Shown piece after piece: positions 1 to 8,031 of a stretch of DNA of 64,000 bases. The position numbers and the translations under genes were made by a program. A model generated the notes under the pieces. The model saw only the letters and a list, made by a program, of their open reading frames with translations, ran no database searches and was not told the origin of the DNA. Positions within the stretch are counted from its first letter, which is position 1, and the number at the start of each line of letters is the position of its first letter. The DNA is from an uncultured Gammaproteobacteria bacterium. GTDB lineage: Bacteria; Pseudomonadota; Gammaproteobacteria; DRLM01. The stretch lies in NCBI GenBank assembly GCA_947259075.1, contig CAMYKQ010000017.1:1-64000 (forward strand), read 5' to 3'.

Positions 1-256
1 GCACGAAACGAATCTTGATGGCTTTGATGCGATTGGCGTAATCAGCGTCCCCCGGCGGCAGGGTGATGACGCAATGCATATGATCCGGCAACACCACCCA
101 CGCGTCGATGTGAAACGGGCGTTCGTCGCGCGTGCGCCGCACCGCCGCGCGCACGGCGTCGATGTGCCGTGTTAACAAATCGGCGCGCCGCTCCAGCAGA
201 TTGATGGTGAAGAAGTAGGTGCCCCCCGGCACGCGATGGCGGCGATAGTCCGGCAT
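1..256 (-). CDS. REP-associated tyrosine transposase (RAYT, IS200/Y1 type), 3' end outside the window
   Basis: The minus-strand frame from the ATG at 254-256 runs open to the window edge (85 codons) and starts MPDYRRHRVPGGTYFFTINL, the usual N-terminus of Y1_Tnp-family RAYT proteins. Further in it has WVVLPDHMHC, which contains the HxH metal-binding pair (HMH) of HUH single-strand nucleases. The catalytic Tyr and C-terminus lie off the window. RAYTs are single-copy transposase relatives that act on REP palindromes. A good palindrome sits just upstream at 286-311, which fits that pairing. Family assignment is firm; activity is not known. Confidence 0.85.
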   Translation of the reverse strand, partial: MPDYRRHRVPGGTYFFTINLLERRADLLTRHIDAVRAAVRRTRDERPFHIDAWVVLPDHMHCVITLPPGDADYANRIKAIKIRFV

Positions 257-285
257 GGGCGCAGCGTATCATTTCACAGCCATGC

Positions 286-311
286 GGCGGAACGCCCGTT
301 GGGCTTCCGCC
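286..311. repeat. REP-like palindrome upstream of the RAYT gene
   Basis: GGCGGAA (286-292) pairs with TTCCGCC (305-311). Inside, GCCC (294-297) pairs with GGGC (301-304) around a GTT loop, with one unpaired C at 293. The size and shape are those of proteobacterial REP elements, and the position directly 5' of a RAYT gene supports this reading. Confidence 0.6.
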
Positions 312-312
312 C

Positions 313-365
313 TACTTGTTGATCCGCCTTACGCGCGTTACTTGTTGATCCGCCTTACGCGCGTT
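313..365. repeat. Tandem direct duplication, 26-bp unit, two copies
   Basis: A 26-bp unit (it contains TTGTTGATCCGCCTTACGCG) occurs twice back to back without mismatch. The second copy covers the last codons and stop of the gene at 355-699, so the first copy is a duplicate of that gene's 3' end placed just downstream. It may come from slippage or from a partial REP-type unit. Confidence 0.75.
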
Positions 366-699
366 CTAGGTTCCTAACCAAAGCCTGCGCTCGTTCAGGA
401 GTCAACTTTTGTGTAAGATCAGGGTTAGCTAATTCATGAATTAACTCTTCGATAACATCTTCAGCCTCTTCAGATATGCCAACGTCATCCCGACATTCAA
501 TCGCATTTGCCCAATTTTCAATAATTGTTTCATTAAGCTCGCCTGATATATAGCGTTTAAGAACCTGCCTGATATGGTCAATTTCAACAACGACTAACTC
601 CTCACTATCCCAATCAAATTTGGACAAAGTGGCAGTAATGTCTTCAATTGGTTTATTGAGTCTCAACAGTGCTTTTAACGTGTCGGTTCGCTCATCCAT
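355..699 (-). CDS. Small acidic protein, candidate immunity protein for the RHS toxin tail
   Basis: A 114-residue acidic protein (starts MDERTDTLKALLRLN) of predicted helical character, with no signal peptide and no motif I recognise. It begins 2 bp after the stop of the RHS remnant, on the same strand. That is where cognate immunity genes of RHS/polymorphic toxins normally lie, and immunity proteins are often small and acidic. The DNA here looks more AT-rich than the rest of the window, as is common for toxin-immunity cassettes. The immunity role rests on position alone; a generic hypothetical protein is the alternative. Confidence 0.6.
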   Translation of the reverse strand: MDERTDTLKALLRLNKPIEDITATLSKFDWDSEELVVVEIDHIRQVLKRYISGELNETIIENWANAIECRDDVGISEEAEDVIEELIHELANPDLTQKLTPERAQALVRNLERA

Positions 700-701
700 G
701 G

Positions 702-2187
702 CTATTGTCCGGGAATAAATGTTTGGCCTGTAATCTTGTCCTTAACATGGACAATCTCGCCTTTTGGACCAAAAGTTGTTTTGGTGAATTGTGTGGTTTT
801 CCCAGCAGAATCGATCTGTTTTTCAAACCGAGCGAATGATCCTGGGATATTCTGTGCAGCAGAATCAGCTTGGAATGCTTTGCCACCACCGGGCAAATCC
901 CGAATTACCGTATCCGTTGAATTTGCAGGTTTCTTCTTGTCAAAACGTGCTAGGTTTTTCGCTTGCTGCGGGTTGAGTGTGCTCTTTGCAACCAACCCTG
1001 CCGCTTTCCCCGCACCAGGGAGGATACCGAGCATGCCAATTAGATAGTCAAATCGCTCCGCACCTGGGTTGTTGAATGCTTGCAGTAAATCATAACCGGG
1101 AATAAAGCCCAATAAAAAATCAGAAAGGCTATCCGAGCCATCACATGCCAAGCCGGACGGGTCAATAAAATTGATAGGGTCGTTGTAGCTATAGCTATAG
1201 TGATTGGCACTACCCGATACAAACCCAATCGGATCCTTCGCCGTCCACCTGCCCGTCTCGGCATCATAATCCCGCGCGCCGAAGCGTGTCAGCCCGGTGT
1301 CGCGGTCGTAGAGGCCGCCCGCGAAGCCGAAGGGCTGGAAGCCGGGGTTGCTGTCGTGGGCAATATAACCGAATTCATCGTAGTCGAGCCGTTGAGCAAT
1401 AACGCCGGTGCTGATGTTAACGACCAGGCGCGGGCTGCCCAAATGATCGCTGATGATGCGGTAGGTGTCGCCGCCCTTGACCATATAGTCCGGCACATTG
1501 GCTTTGCTGGCGTAGACGAATCTTGCGACGACGGCGCCGCTGGCGTCGAGCTCGGCGACGGGGTTGAGGGCGTCTTGGTAGAGGAAGCCTTGTATCAGGC
1601 TGCCATTTAGCTTTTTGCCGATGCGGCGGTTGCGGCCGTCGATGAGGTAATCGATGGCGCTGATGCCCTCTCCCCCGCCCGCTCCCGGGGGGAGAGGGGG
1701 TGAGAAGGTGACACGGGTCAGGTTGCCTGATGACGTCGTAGCTGTAGCTGGTGGTTCCACCGGCGGCGATTTTGGTTTGGAGTTCGCCGTTGGCGGTGTA
1801 GCCGTAGGTCGCGCCGTTGTAAGCGGTGAGGCGGTCTTGGGCGTCGATACTGGCGCTGATGGCGCCGCGGCGCGTGATGCCGCCGATGCGGTTGCCGTTG
1901 CTGTCGTAGCTGTAGCTGGCGACGGTGGCGCCGTTTTCTTTGACGAGACTGAGGCGACCGGGGGTGTCGTAGACGTAGTCGTAGGTCGTGGTGACGCCGT
2001 CCAGGGTTTCGACCTTTTGCGTGATGCGGCCGAGTTTGTCGCGGGTGTAGTGCGTGCTGTATAGCGCACTACCGCCGTAGCTGGCGGTAGCATCGGCCAG
2101 TTCGGCGAAGGCGTTGTAGCTTTGCGCGGTGTTGATGTTTCCTAAGGCGGTGGCGGTGAGCAGGCCGTTGAGCGGGTCGCAGAGTCA
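702..2187 (-). pseudogene. RHS-repeat protein remnant with C-terminal toxin-like tail; 5'-truncated and frameshifted
   Basis: Frame 1 (about 702-1730) encodes YD/RHS-core sequence such as [15 protein letters not shown] and YDEFGYI, then the core end [14 protein letters not shown] and [12 protein letters not shown]. After that comes a variable tail of about 150 residues: a hydrophobic Gly/Pro pre-toxin stretch ([16 protein letters not shown]), then an unrecognised domain ending [13 protein letters not shown]. Upstream (about 1727-2187) the RHS repeats continue in another frame ([55 protein letters not shown]). The frame changes near 1725-1733, apparently by one base. The repeats meet an in-frame TGA just beyond 2187, so the long N-terminal part of a normal RHS protein (usually over 1,000 residues) is missing. 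This looks like a displaced RHS C-terminal 'orphan' module. The toxin activity of the tail cannot be named from sequence. Confidence 0.85.
1666..1698. repeat. C/G-rich palindromic insertion inside the RHS remnant
   Basis: CCCTCTCCCC and its reverse complement flank a GC-rich centre. On the coding strand this adds [13 protein letters not shown] in frame between the RHS motifs GNLTRVT and IDYLIDG, which are normally separated by a few residues. Such CCCTCTCC/GGAGAGGG palindromes are common dispersed repeats in proteobacteria, and a similar G/C-rich hairpin lies at 9794-9817. Confidence 0.6.
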
Positions 2188-2211
2188 AAAGACCCTGTTA
2201 TTCAAAAAAGA

Positions 2212-2240
2212 CAAAAAAAGCCCGGCGTTGAGCCGGGCTT
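2212..2240 (-). terminator. Rho-independent terminator of the PEP-CTERM gene
   Basis: AGCCCGGC (2219-2226), loop GTTGA, GCCGGGCT (2232-2239), followed on the minus strand by a run of T. It lies about 35 bp past the stop of the PEP-CTERM gene and marks the border with the RHS remnant. Confidence 0.85.
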
Positions 2241-2272
2241 TGAGTTTGTGCTTCTGTTTTTATAATTATGTA

Positions 2273-3130
2273 TTAGCTACGCGCTTTTTGCTTGCGACGG
2301 GCCAGGCCCATGCCCATCAAGCCCAAGCCCAAGAGGGCCAGCGAGGCCGGCTCGGGCACGGTGCCGCCACCGCAGGTGACGCCGGTGGGGTCGGTGCAGC
2401 CGACCGTACCCAAGCTGCCGCCCAAGGCCAGGAAGGCCGAACCGCGGGGCTTGCCATCGGGCAAGGTGCCGAAGTAGGACGGATCGGCATCAACCAAGCT
2501 GATGAAGCCCAGGGGACCGAAGTAGCTCATGTCATAGGCTTGGTGTTCCCAGCAGCCCAGTGCGGGCGGTTGGGTGAAGCCTTTGGCCAAGGCGTCGGCG
2601 TTGAAGATTTCGCCGTCGGTGCAGATAGCGCCGCCGCCGCCGGTGTTATAACCCTTGACCGCGCCAGCGGGCGGGGTGGCAAGGACGGCGTGTAGGAAGG
2701 ACCAGTCACCGCCTTGGTAGTCCATGATCGCGACGCTGCCGCCAGCGGCATAGAACGCGCTGATTTCAGCGGCGTAAGCTGAGGCGCCACTGAGATTTTG
2801 GTCACAGCAACCACCCGGGCTCTGAATATAGAGGCCGCTATACAAGGACACATTCAAACCGCTCAGATCGGACAGAAACACCGTGCCCGCCGGGGCGCTG
2901 GGGGTGGCGCCGGACGAACCCAGCACCGCGATCGGAAGGGCCGAACCCTCTTTCATGAAGGCGAACAATTGGGTGGTGTAAGTCGAACCGCCGGTTTGAG
3001 AACCGTGAGCACCCGTGGCATCAGAACCTTCGAGCACCAAGGTTTTTGCTTGAACAGCACTGGAGAATGAAATCCCCACGAGCGCGGCGGCCCCCAGTGC
3101 GGTTAAAATTTTTGTTATACGCCGTATCAT
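2273..3130 (-). CDS. PEP-CTERM sorting domain protein, secreted
   Basis: A 285-residue protein with an N-terminal signal peptide (residues about 1-28, ending SSAVQAKT) and a C-terminal PEP-CTERM signal. That signal has VPEPASLALLGLGLMGMG followed by the basic tail ARRKQKARS (about 258-285). The PEP-CTERM signal directs sorting by an exosortase (EpsH/XrtA type) in bacteria that make exopolysaccharide. The middle part is rich in Gly/Ser/Ala, has several Cys, and matches no enzyme family I recognise. The ATG is supported by a GGAG about 9 bases upstream. No exosortase or other eps gene lies in this window, so sorting must be provided from elsewhere. The gene is monocistronic and ends in a strong terminator. 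Confidence 0.9.
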   Translation of the reverse strand: MIRRITKILTALGAAALVGISFSSAVQAKTLVLEGSDATGAHGSQTGGSTYTTQLFAFMKEGSALPIAVLGSSGATPSAPAGTVFLSDLSGLNVSLYSGLYIQSPGGCCDQNLSGASAYAAEISAFYAAGGSVAIMDYQGGDWSFLHAVLATPPAGAVKGYNTGGGGAICTDGEIFNADALAKGFTQPPALGCWEHQAYDMSYFGPLGFISLVDADPSYFGTLPDGKPRGSAFLALGGSLGTVGCTDPTGVTCGGGTVPEPASLALLGLGLMGMGLARRKQKARS

Positions 3131-3659
3131 CGTTTTAACTCCTTTAATGTATTAAATTTTCTTAGCGCTGCTGAAGCAAATTCGCATTAAACGCAAAGCC
3201 TGCAACCGAGTAATACAATATTTAGGCCACAATTTTAAAAAAATAATTTTTAAATTATTTACAGATAGTTATGCGCCCAGCATTTCCCAGTGAAACACGG
3301 ACTGTTAATTCTGCCGACAAGCACGCGCTTGGATTTTGAGTATGGAATCACGGGAACGTAATTGAGCCTTGCCTCAATCAGCGTCAGCCTCGCTGGCATC
3401 GGCGCAAGCGCACGGCTTGACTCAACATCAGGCGGCGAAGAAACCAATACACGGGCCTACCGTGCGCCACCCGCGCCATCTGGCCGCCTAAAGCGGCGGT
3501 GACCACGCATCAAGTAAATAGATAGACGCCTCGAAGCAAGCCTTTTTCATGCCCACTCAAGGCGGGTGGCAAACCTTTTTGAATTAGAAAAGCCGCAATC
3601 CTTGCCAAGCCAGCAGCGCGCGGCTTTACCCCTCCCCGCTCACCCTTTATCCTGCGCCC
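3131..3659. other. Intergenic region between divergent PEP-CTERM and helicase genes
   Basis: About 530 bp, clearly AT-rich at 3140-3270, which should hold the promoter of the PEP-CTERM gene on the minus strand. The rest is GC-rich up to the helicase start. I searched by eye for a -24/-12 sigma-54 site, as used by some PEP-CTERM genes, and saw no convincing one. A 62-codon open frame on the minus strand (3259-3447) has no family signature and I do not call it a gene. Confidence 0.5.
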
Positions 3660-6600
3660 ATGAATACCATCGCATCCGCCAGCGCGCCCGCGCACAGCGC
3701 CACGGTGATGGCCTCGGCCGGCACGGGCAAGACCTGGCTGCTGGTCACGCGCGTGGTGCGGCTGTTGCTGGACGGCGTGGCGCCCGACGCCATTTTGGCC
3801 GTCACCTTCACCCGCAAGGCGGCGGCGGAAATGGCGGCGCGCCTCGGCCAGCGTCTCGCCGATCTGGGCCGCGCCGATGATACCGGCCGCCACGCGCTGC
3901 TCAGCGCCATGGGCATCACGCCCAATCCCGAGACCTTGCGCGCCGCCGCCGATCTCTACGAACGGCAGCTGCGCCACACCCGCCAAGTACGCTTCACTAC
4001 CTTTCATGCCTTCTGCCAGGATTTGCTGCGCCGCTTCCCCCTTGAGGCGCAAGTCCCGGCGGGCTTCGAGGTGCTGGACAGCCCCGGCCTATTGCAGCAA
4101 GAAGCCTGGGACGCGGTGCTAACCGAGGCCACCGCCGCGCCGGACGGCGCCATCGCGCAGAACCTCAGTCTGCTGTTCGAACACTGCAACGGCCTGCACA
4201 ATGCCCAGTCCGCGCTGCGCCAGTTTCTTAATCACCGCAGCGATTGGTGGGCCTACACCCAGACTGAAGCGACAGCGGTCGAATGGGCGCTGCGGCAACT
4301 CGCCGCCGCGCTCGAAATCGACCCGGGCGCCGATCCGCTCGCCGGGGCTTTATCGCCGCGCGCCCAAGCGGAGCTGCGCGAAACCGCCGCGCTGCTCGCA
4401 CAGCACGGCACCGACACTGCGCTTGCACAGGCGCGCGCCATCGGCGACGCCCTCGACGGCGAGGCGGATGGCGCCACGCGTCTGTCACTGCTCAAACGCG
4501 GATTTCTCACGCAAAAAGACACGCCGCTGGCGCGCAAACCCAGCAAGGCCCTCGCCGCCAAACTCGGCGCGGCGGGCCAAGACCGCCTGCTGGACTTGCA
4601 CGCCTTGTGGGCCGAACGCCTGCTCGCTATCCAAGATCAAGTGCGGCGTCACGCCACCCACGCGCTCACCGCCGCATGGCTGGGCGCGGGCACGCGCGTG
4701 CTCGAACACTTCCAACGCATCAAAACCGAACAGCGCATGCTCGACTTCGCCGACCTCGAATGGAAGGCCTATCGCCTGCTCAATCACGGCGACCACGCGC
4801 AGTGGGTGCAATACAAACTCGATCAGCGCATCGAGCATGTGCTGGTGGATGAATTTCAAGACACCAATCCGACGCAATGGCATCTACTCTATCCCTTGCT
4901 GCAGGAGCTGGCGGCCGGGGAACAGGAACGCGGGCGCAGCGTGTTTTTAGTCGGCGACACCAAGCAGTCGATCTATCGCTTCCGCCGCGCCGATCCCAAT
5001 TTATTTCCCGCCGCGCGCGCCTGGCTGGATGCGCATCTGCACGCCGGGAGTTACGGCCTCGCCGCCTCGTGGCGCTCGGCGCCGGCGGTCATCGACTTCG
5101 TGAATCAGATTTTTGAAACAGGGCCGCTGCGCGATGCGCTCGCGGAGTTTCCGCAACACAGCACCCAGCGCGCGCAACTGTGGGGCCGCGTCGAGGTTTT
5201 ACCCTTGGTGCCGCCCGCGGAGGAAGCACCCGCGTCCGCGCCCGTGACCGCACTGCGCAATCCCTTGCAACAGCCGCGCGTGCTGCAACAAGACCAGCGC
5301 CATCTGCACGAAGGCCGTTTGCTCGCCGCGCGCATTCAAGCGTTGATGGACGCGGACACCATGGTGGGCAACGCGGACGAGGCGCGCCCCATGCGTTACG
5401 ACGACATCATGATACTGGTGCGCCAGCGCAGCCATCTGCCCGATTACGAACACGCGCTGCGCGCCGCGGGCATTCCCTATGTGAGCGCCAATCGCGGCAC
5501 TTTATTGCAGTGCGCGGAAATACAAGACATGGTGAGTCTGCTCACCACCCTCATCGTGCCTTACGACAATCTCGCCTTGGCGCGAGTGTTGCGCTGCCCG
5601 CTGTTCGCTTGCAGTGATGAAGATTTGATGGCGCTCGCGCGTCACGATGAACAGCCCGCTTGGTTCGAACGTCTGCGCGAAATCGGGCCAGGCATGGCGG
5701 CGGATTCACCGCTGCGGCGCGCCGCGCATTGGCTGACACAATGGCGGCAACGCGCGGACCAGCGTCCGGTGCATGATCTGCTCGACCGTGTCTACGCCGA
5801 AGGCAATGTGCTGGCGCGCTTCGACGCCGCCTTCCCCGTGCATTTACGCTCGCGGGTGCGCGCCAATCTCACCCGCTTCATCGAATTGGCGCTGGAAATC
5901 GACAGCGGCCGTTATCCCAGCCTCTCGTCTTTCCTGCATCGTCTGCGCGGCAGCGAAAGCGCCGAGGACGACGCCCCCGACGAAGCCCCCGCCGCCCACG
6001 CCCAAGGCGGCGTGCGCATGCTCACCATCCACGCGGCGAAAGGTTTGGAGGCGCCGGTGGTCTTCCTCGCCGGCAGCGCCACCGCCAGCCGTAACAATCG
6101 CGCCTATCAAGCCTTAGTGCGCTGGCCCACCCTCGCCGCCGCGCCCACGCATTTTTTGCTCACCGGCAAAACCAGCGAGCTGGACACGATGAGCGCTGCG
6201 TTGCTCGCTGAACAAGCGCGCGAAGATGAGCGCGAACAGGCCAATCTGCTTTACGTCGCGCTCACCCGCGCCAAGCAGATGCTGTACATCTCCGGCTGCC
6301 AGCCCCAGCGCGGCGAGGAGCTGGGCTGGTACGGACTCATCGCGGCGCAATTGGGCGACGCGGCAGACATAGCGAATGCCGGTTGGCGGCGCGAAAGCGG
6401 CACGCCGCCCCGCGCCGCAAGCCCCGCGGCTGAAAAACGCCATCCCGCGCCCGAAGTGGATCCCCGCCTCAGCGCCATCGTGCAACAGCGGCCGCGGGAA
6501 ATTGAAATCGCGCCCAGCCGCGCGCAACACGAGGCGTCTTTTGACGGCGAGGATGACGAAGACGGCCGCGAGCGCGGCCGCGCCATTCACCGATTCTTGG

Positions 6601-7043
6601 AGCTGCTCTGCGGCGGGATGCCGGGCGCGGCATTGGAGGCGCGCGGCCGCGTCGCGGCTGAATTAGGTTTGGATGCGAAAGACGCCCGTCTCGCGGATTG
6701 GTGGAACGAGGCGGAAAAAATCATCCGCGCCCCGGCGCTGCGCGCCTGGTTCGACGCCGCGCAGTACGACGCGGCCTATAACGAAGTGCCGCTGCAATAT
6801 CAACAGGGCGAGGCGCTGATTCACGGCGTGATTGACCGGCTGGTGCTGCGCGGCGGGCGTTGCGCGGTAATCGATTACAAAACCCACCGCGGCGCCGCGG
6901 ACGCGCCGCAAGAATACGCCCTGCGTTTTCGCGAACAATTACGCCTGTATGCGCAAGGCGTGGCGCGGCTGTGGCCCGGCAAACAAGTCGAGGCCTATCT
7001 GCTGTTCACCGTCAACGGCCGGATGGAATTACTCGATTTTTGA
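3660..7043 (+). CDS. UvrD/Rep-type helicase with C-terminal RecB-like nuclease (AddA-like)
   Basis: A 1127-residue protein of the superfamily 1A helicase plus PD-(D/E)XK nuclease type that processes DNA ends for recombination. Visible motifs: Walker A ASAGTGKT (residues 18-25), motif Ia VTFTRKAAAEM, motif II VLVDEFQDTNP (about 394), motif III VGDTKQSIYRFRRADP, motif V TIHAAKGLEAPVVF, motif VI LLYVALTRAKQMLYI. The C-terminal domain starts RGRAIHRFLE and has the nuclease core GVIDRL with IDYKTH. Size and order match AddA or the related RecB-like enzymes of gammaproteobacteria. The usual partner AddB is not next to it: upstream is the divergent PEP-CTERM gene and downstream a convergent methyltransferase. 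It may work with an unlinked AddB or alone. Confidence 0.92.
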   Translation: MNTIASASAPAHSATVMASAGTGKTWLLVTRVVRLLLDGVAPDAILAVTFTRKAAAEMAARLGQRLADLGRADDTGRHALLSAMGITPNPETLRAAADLYERQLRHTRQVRFTTFHAFCQDLLRRFPLEAQVPAGFEVLDSPGLLQQEAWDAVLTEATAAPDGAIAQNLSLLFEHCNGLHNAQSALRQFLNHRSDWWAYTQTEATAVEWALRQLAAALEIDPGADPLAGALSPRAQAELRETAALLAQHGTDTALAQARAIGDALDGEADGATRLSLLKRGFLTQKDTPLARKPSKALAAKLGAAGQDRLLDLHALWAERLLAIQDQVRRHATHALTAAWLGAGTRVLEHFQRIKTEQRMLDFADLEWKAYRLLNHGDHAQWVQYKLDQRIEHVLVDEFQDTNPTQWHLLYPLLQELAAGEQERGRSVFLVGDTKQSIYRFRRADPNLFPAARAWLDAHLHAGSYGLAASWRSAPAVIDFVNQIFETGPLRDALAEFPQHSTQRAQLWGRVEVLPLVPPAEEAPASAPVTALRNPLQQPRVLQQDQRHLHEGRLLAARIQALMDADTMVGNADEARPMRYDDIMILVRQRSHLPDYEHALRAAGIPYVSANRGTLLQCAEIQDMVSLLTTLIVPYDNLALARVLRCPLFACSDEDLMALARHDEQPAWFERLREIGPGMAADSPLRRAAHWLTQWRQRADQRPVHDLLDRVYAEGNVLARFDAAFPVHLRSRVRANLTRFIELALEIDSGRYPSLSSFLHRLRGSESAEDDAPDEAPAAHAQGGVRMLTIHAAKGLEAPVVFLAGSATASRNNRAYQALVRWPTLAAAPTHFLLTGKTSELDTMSAALLAEQAREDEREQANLLYVALTRAKQMLYISGCQPQRGEELGWYGLIAAQLGDAADIANAGWRRESGTPPRAASPAAEKRHPAPEVDPRLSAIVQQRPREIEIAPSRAQHEASFDGEDDEDGRERGRAIHRFLELLCGGMPGAALEARGRVAAELGLDAKDARLADWWNEAEKIIRAPALRAWFDAAQYDAAYNEVPLQYQQGEALIHGVIDRLVLRGGRCAVIDYKTHRGAADAPQEYALRFREQLRLYAQGVARLWPGKQVEAYLLFTVNGRMELLDF

Positions 7044-7254
7044 TCTCGCGGCCGCACTCTGCATGCGCGTCTTCCAGCGAGATGCAAACCTGGCACGGTC
7101 GAAAACCGCGGGCATTGATCCAACCTCTCCCGCCACTGTTTCGTTTCACTCGCCATGCTCTTCCATCAACGCAGGCGCTGATTCAAGCGGCGCGATTCTT
7201 CTCGGCGCGCATCGCAAAACCACGATGCGCTTGAGTCGAGTTACACGGGTGGTC
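7044..7254. other. Short convergent intergenic region
   Basis: About 210 bp between the ends of two convergent genes. I see no gene and no clear hairpin with a T tract. Confidence 0.4.
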
Positions 7255-8031
7255 TCAGCCGCCGTTCTGCCGCACCCGCTCAAAAAGACACACCGCCGCC
7301 GCGGCCGCGACATTGAGTGATTCCATTTTTCCCGGCAGGGGGATGCGGATATGCTGCGTGGCGCAGGCCGCGAGTTCATCACTCAAACCCGCCCCTTCAT
7401 TGCCAAAGATAAATGCAACCGGCCCACGCAGATCGAGCGCGTAGAGCGACTGCGGCGCGCTGATCCGCGTGGCGATCACCCGCGGCAGCCGGACGCACAG
7501 CGCGGTCAAATCCTGCTGTTCGTGCAGCACCAGGACAAAATGCGCGCCCATCGCCGCACGCAAGGCCTTGGGCGACCAGGCCTCGCAACACCCCTTGGAC
7601 AAATAGACCGCATCGGCACCCGCGGCCGCCGCCGTGCGCAGAATGCCGCCGAGATTGCCGGGGTCCTGAATATTTTCCAGCAACACGGCGCAGTGAGGCG
7701 CGGCTGATGCCGCGATGGGAAAGGTATACAACGCGAGCAGGCCCGCCGGCGTTTCCACCGGCGAAAGCGCATCGAATAAAACGGGACTCAGTTCGATGAC
7801 GGGGGTGGCGGCGTAGCGGCGCAGGCAGGCTAGAATTTCGCGATCGCCGTCGCTGCCGTGACGCAGGATGAGCAAGTCGGCATCCCCTCCCGCATCGGCC
7901 AATGCCTGGATTAAATGCACGCCGTCGAGCAAGGTCTGACCGCGTTTGCGCCGTTCGCGGGAGCTGCTCGCCAGCTTCTTCAGCTGTTTATATTGAGCGT
8001 TGTCCGCCGAGTTGATGACTTTAAATTTCAT
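7255..8031 (-). CDS. SpoU/TrmH-family rRNA 2'-O-methyltransferase
   Basis: 258 residues. The N-terminal part (SSRERRKRGQTLLDGVHLIQ) is the SpoU substrate-binding domain. The C-terminal SPOUT knot domain shows motif 1 NIQDPGNLGGILRTAAAAGA, motif 2 VAFIFGNEGAGLS and motif 3 IPLPGKMESLNVAAAAAV, which bind S-adenosylmethionine in the trefoil knot. The family methylates ribose 2'-OH in 23S rRNA or tRNA; the exact site is not readable from sequence. Its ATG overlaps the stop of the upstream FAD-dependent gene (ATGA), so the two are translationally coupled. Confidence 0.9.
   Translation of the reverse strand: MKFKVINSADNAQYKQLKKLASSSRERRKRGQTLLDGVHLIQALADAGGDADLLILRHGSDGDREILACLRRYAATPVIELSPVLFDALSPVETPAGLLALYTFPIAASAAPHCAVLLENIQDPGNLGGILRTAAAAGADAVYLSKGCCEAWSPKALRAAMGAHFVLVLHEQQDLTALCVRLPRVIATRISAPQSLYALDLRGPVAFIFGNEGAGLSDELAACATQHIRIPLPGKMESLNVAAAAAVCLFERVRQNGG

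Noticed and set aside
3131-3300. Sigma-54 promoter of the PEP-CTERM gene
   Set aside because: No GG-N10-GC arrangement with good TGGCAC/TTGC matches was found on the minus strand.
3259-3447. 62-codon minus-strand frame in the intergenic region before the helicase
   Set aside because: No motif, no ribosome binding site, composition not protein-like.
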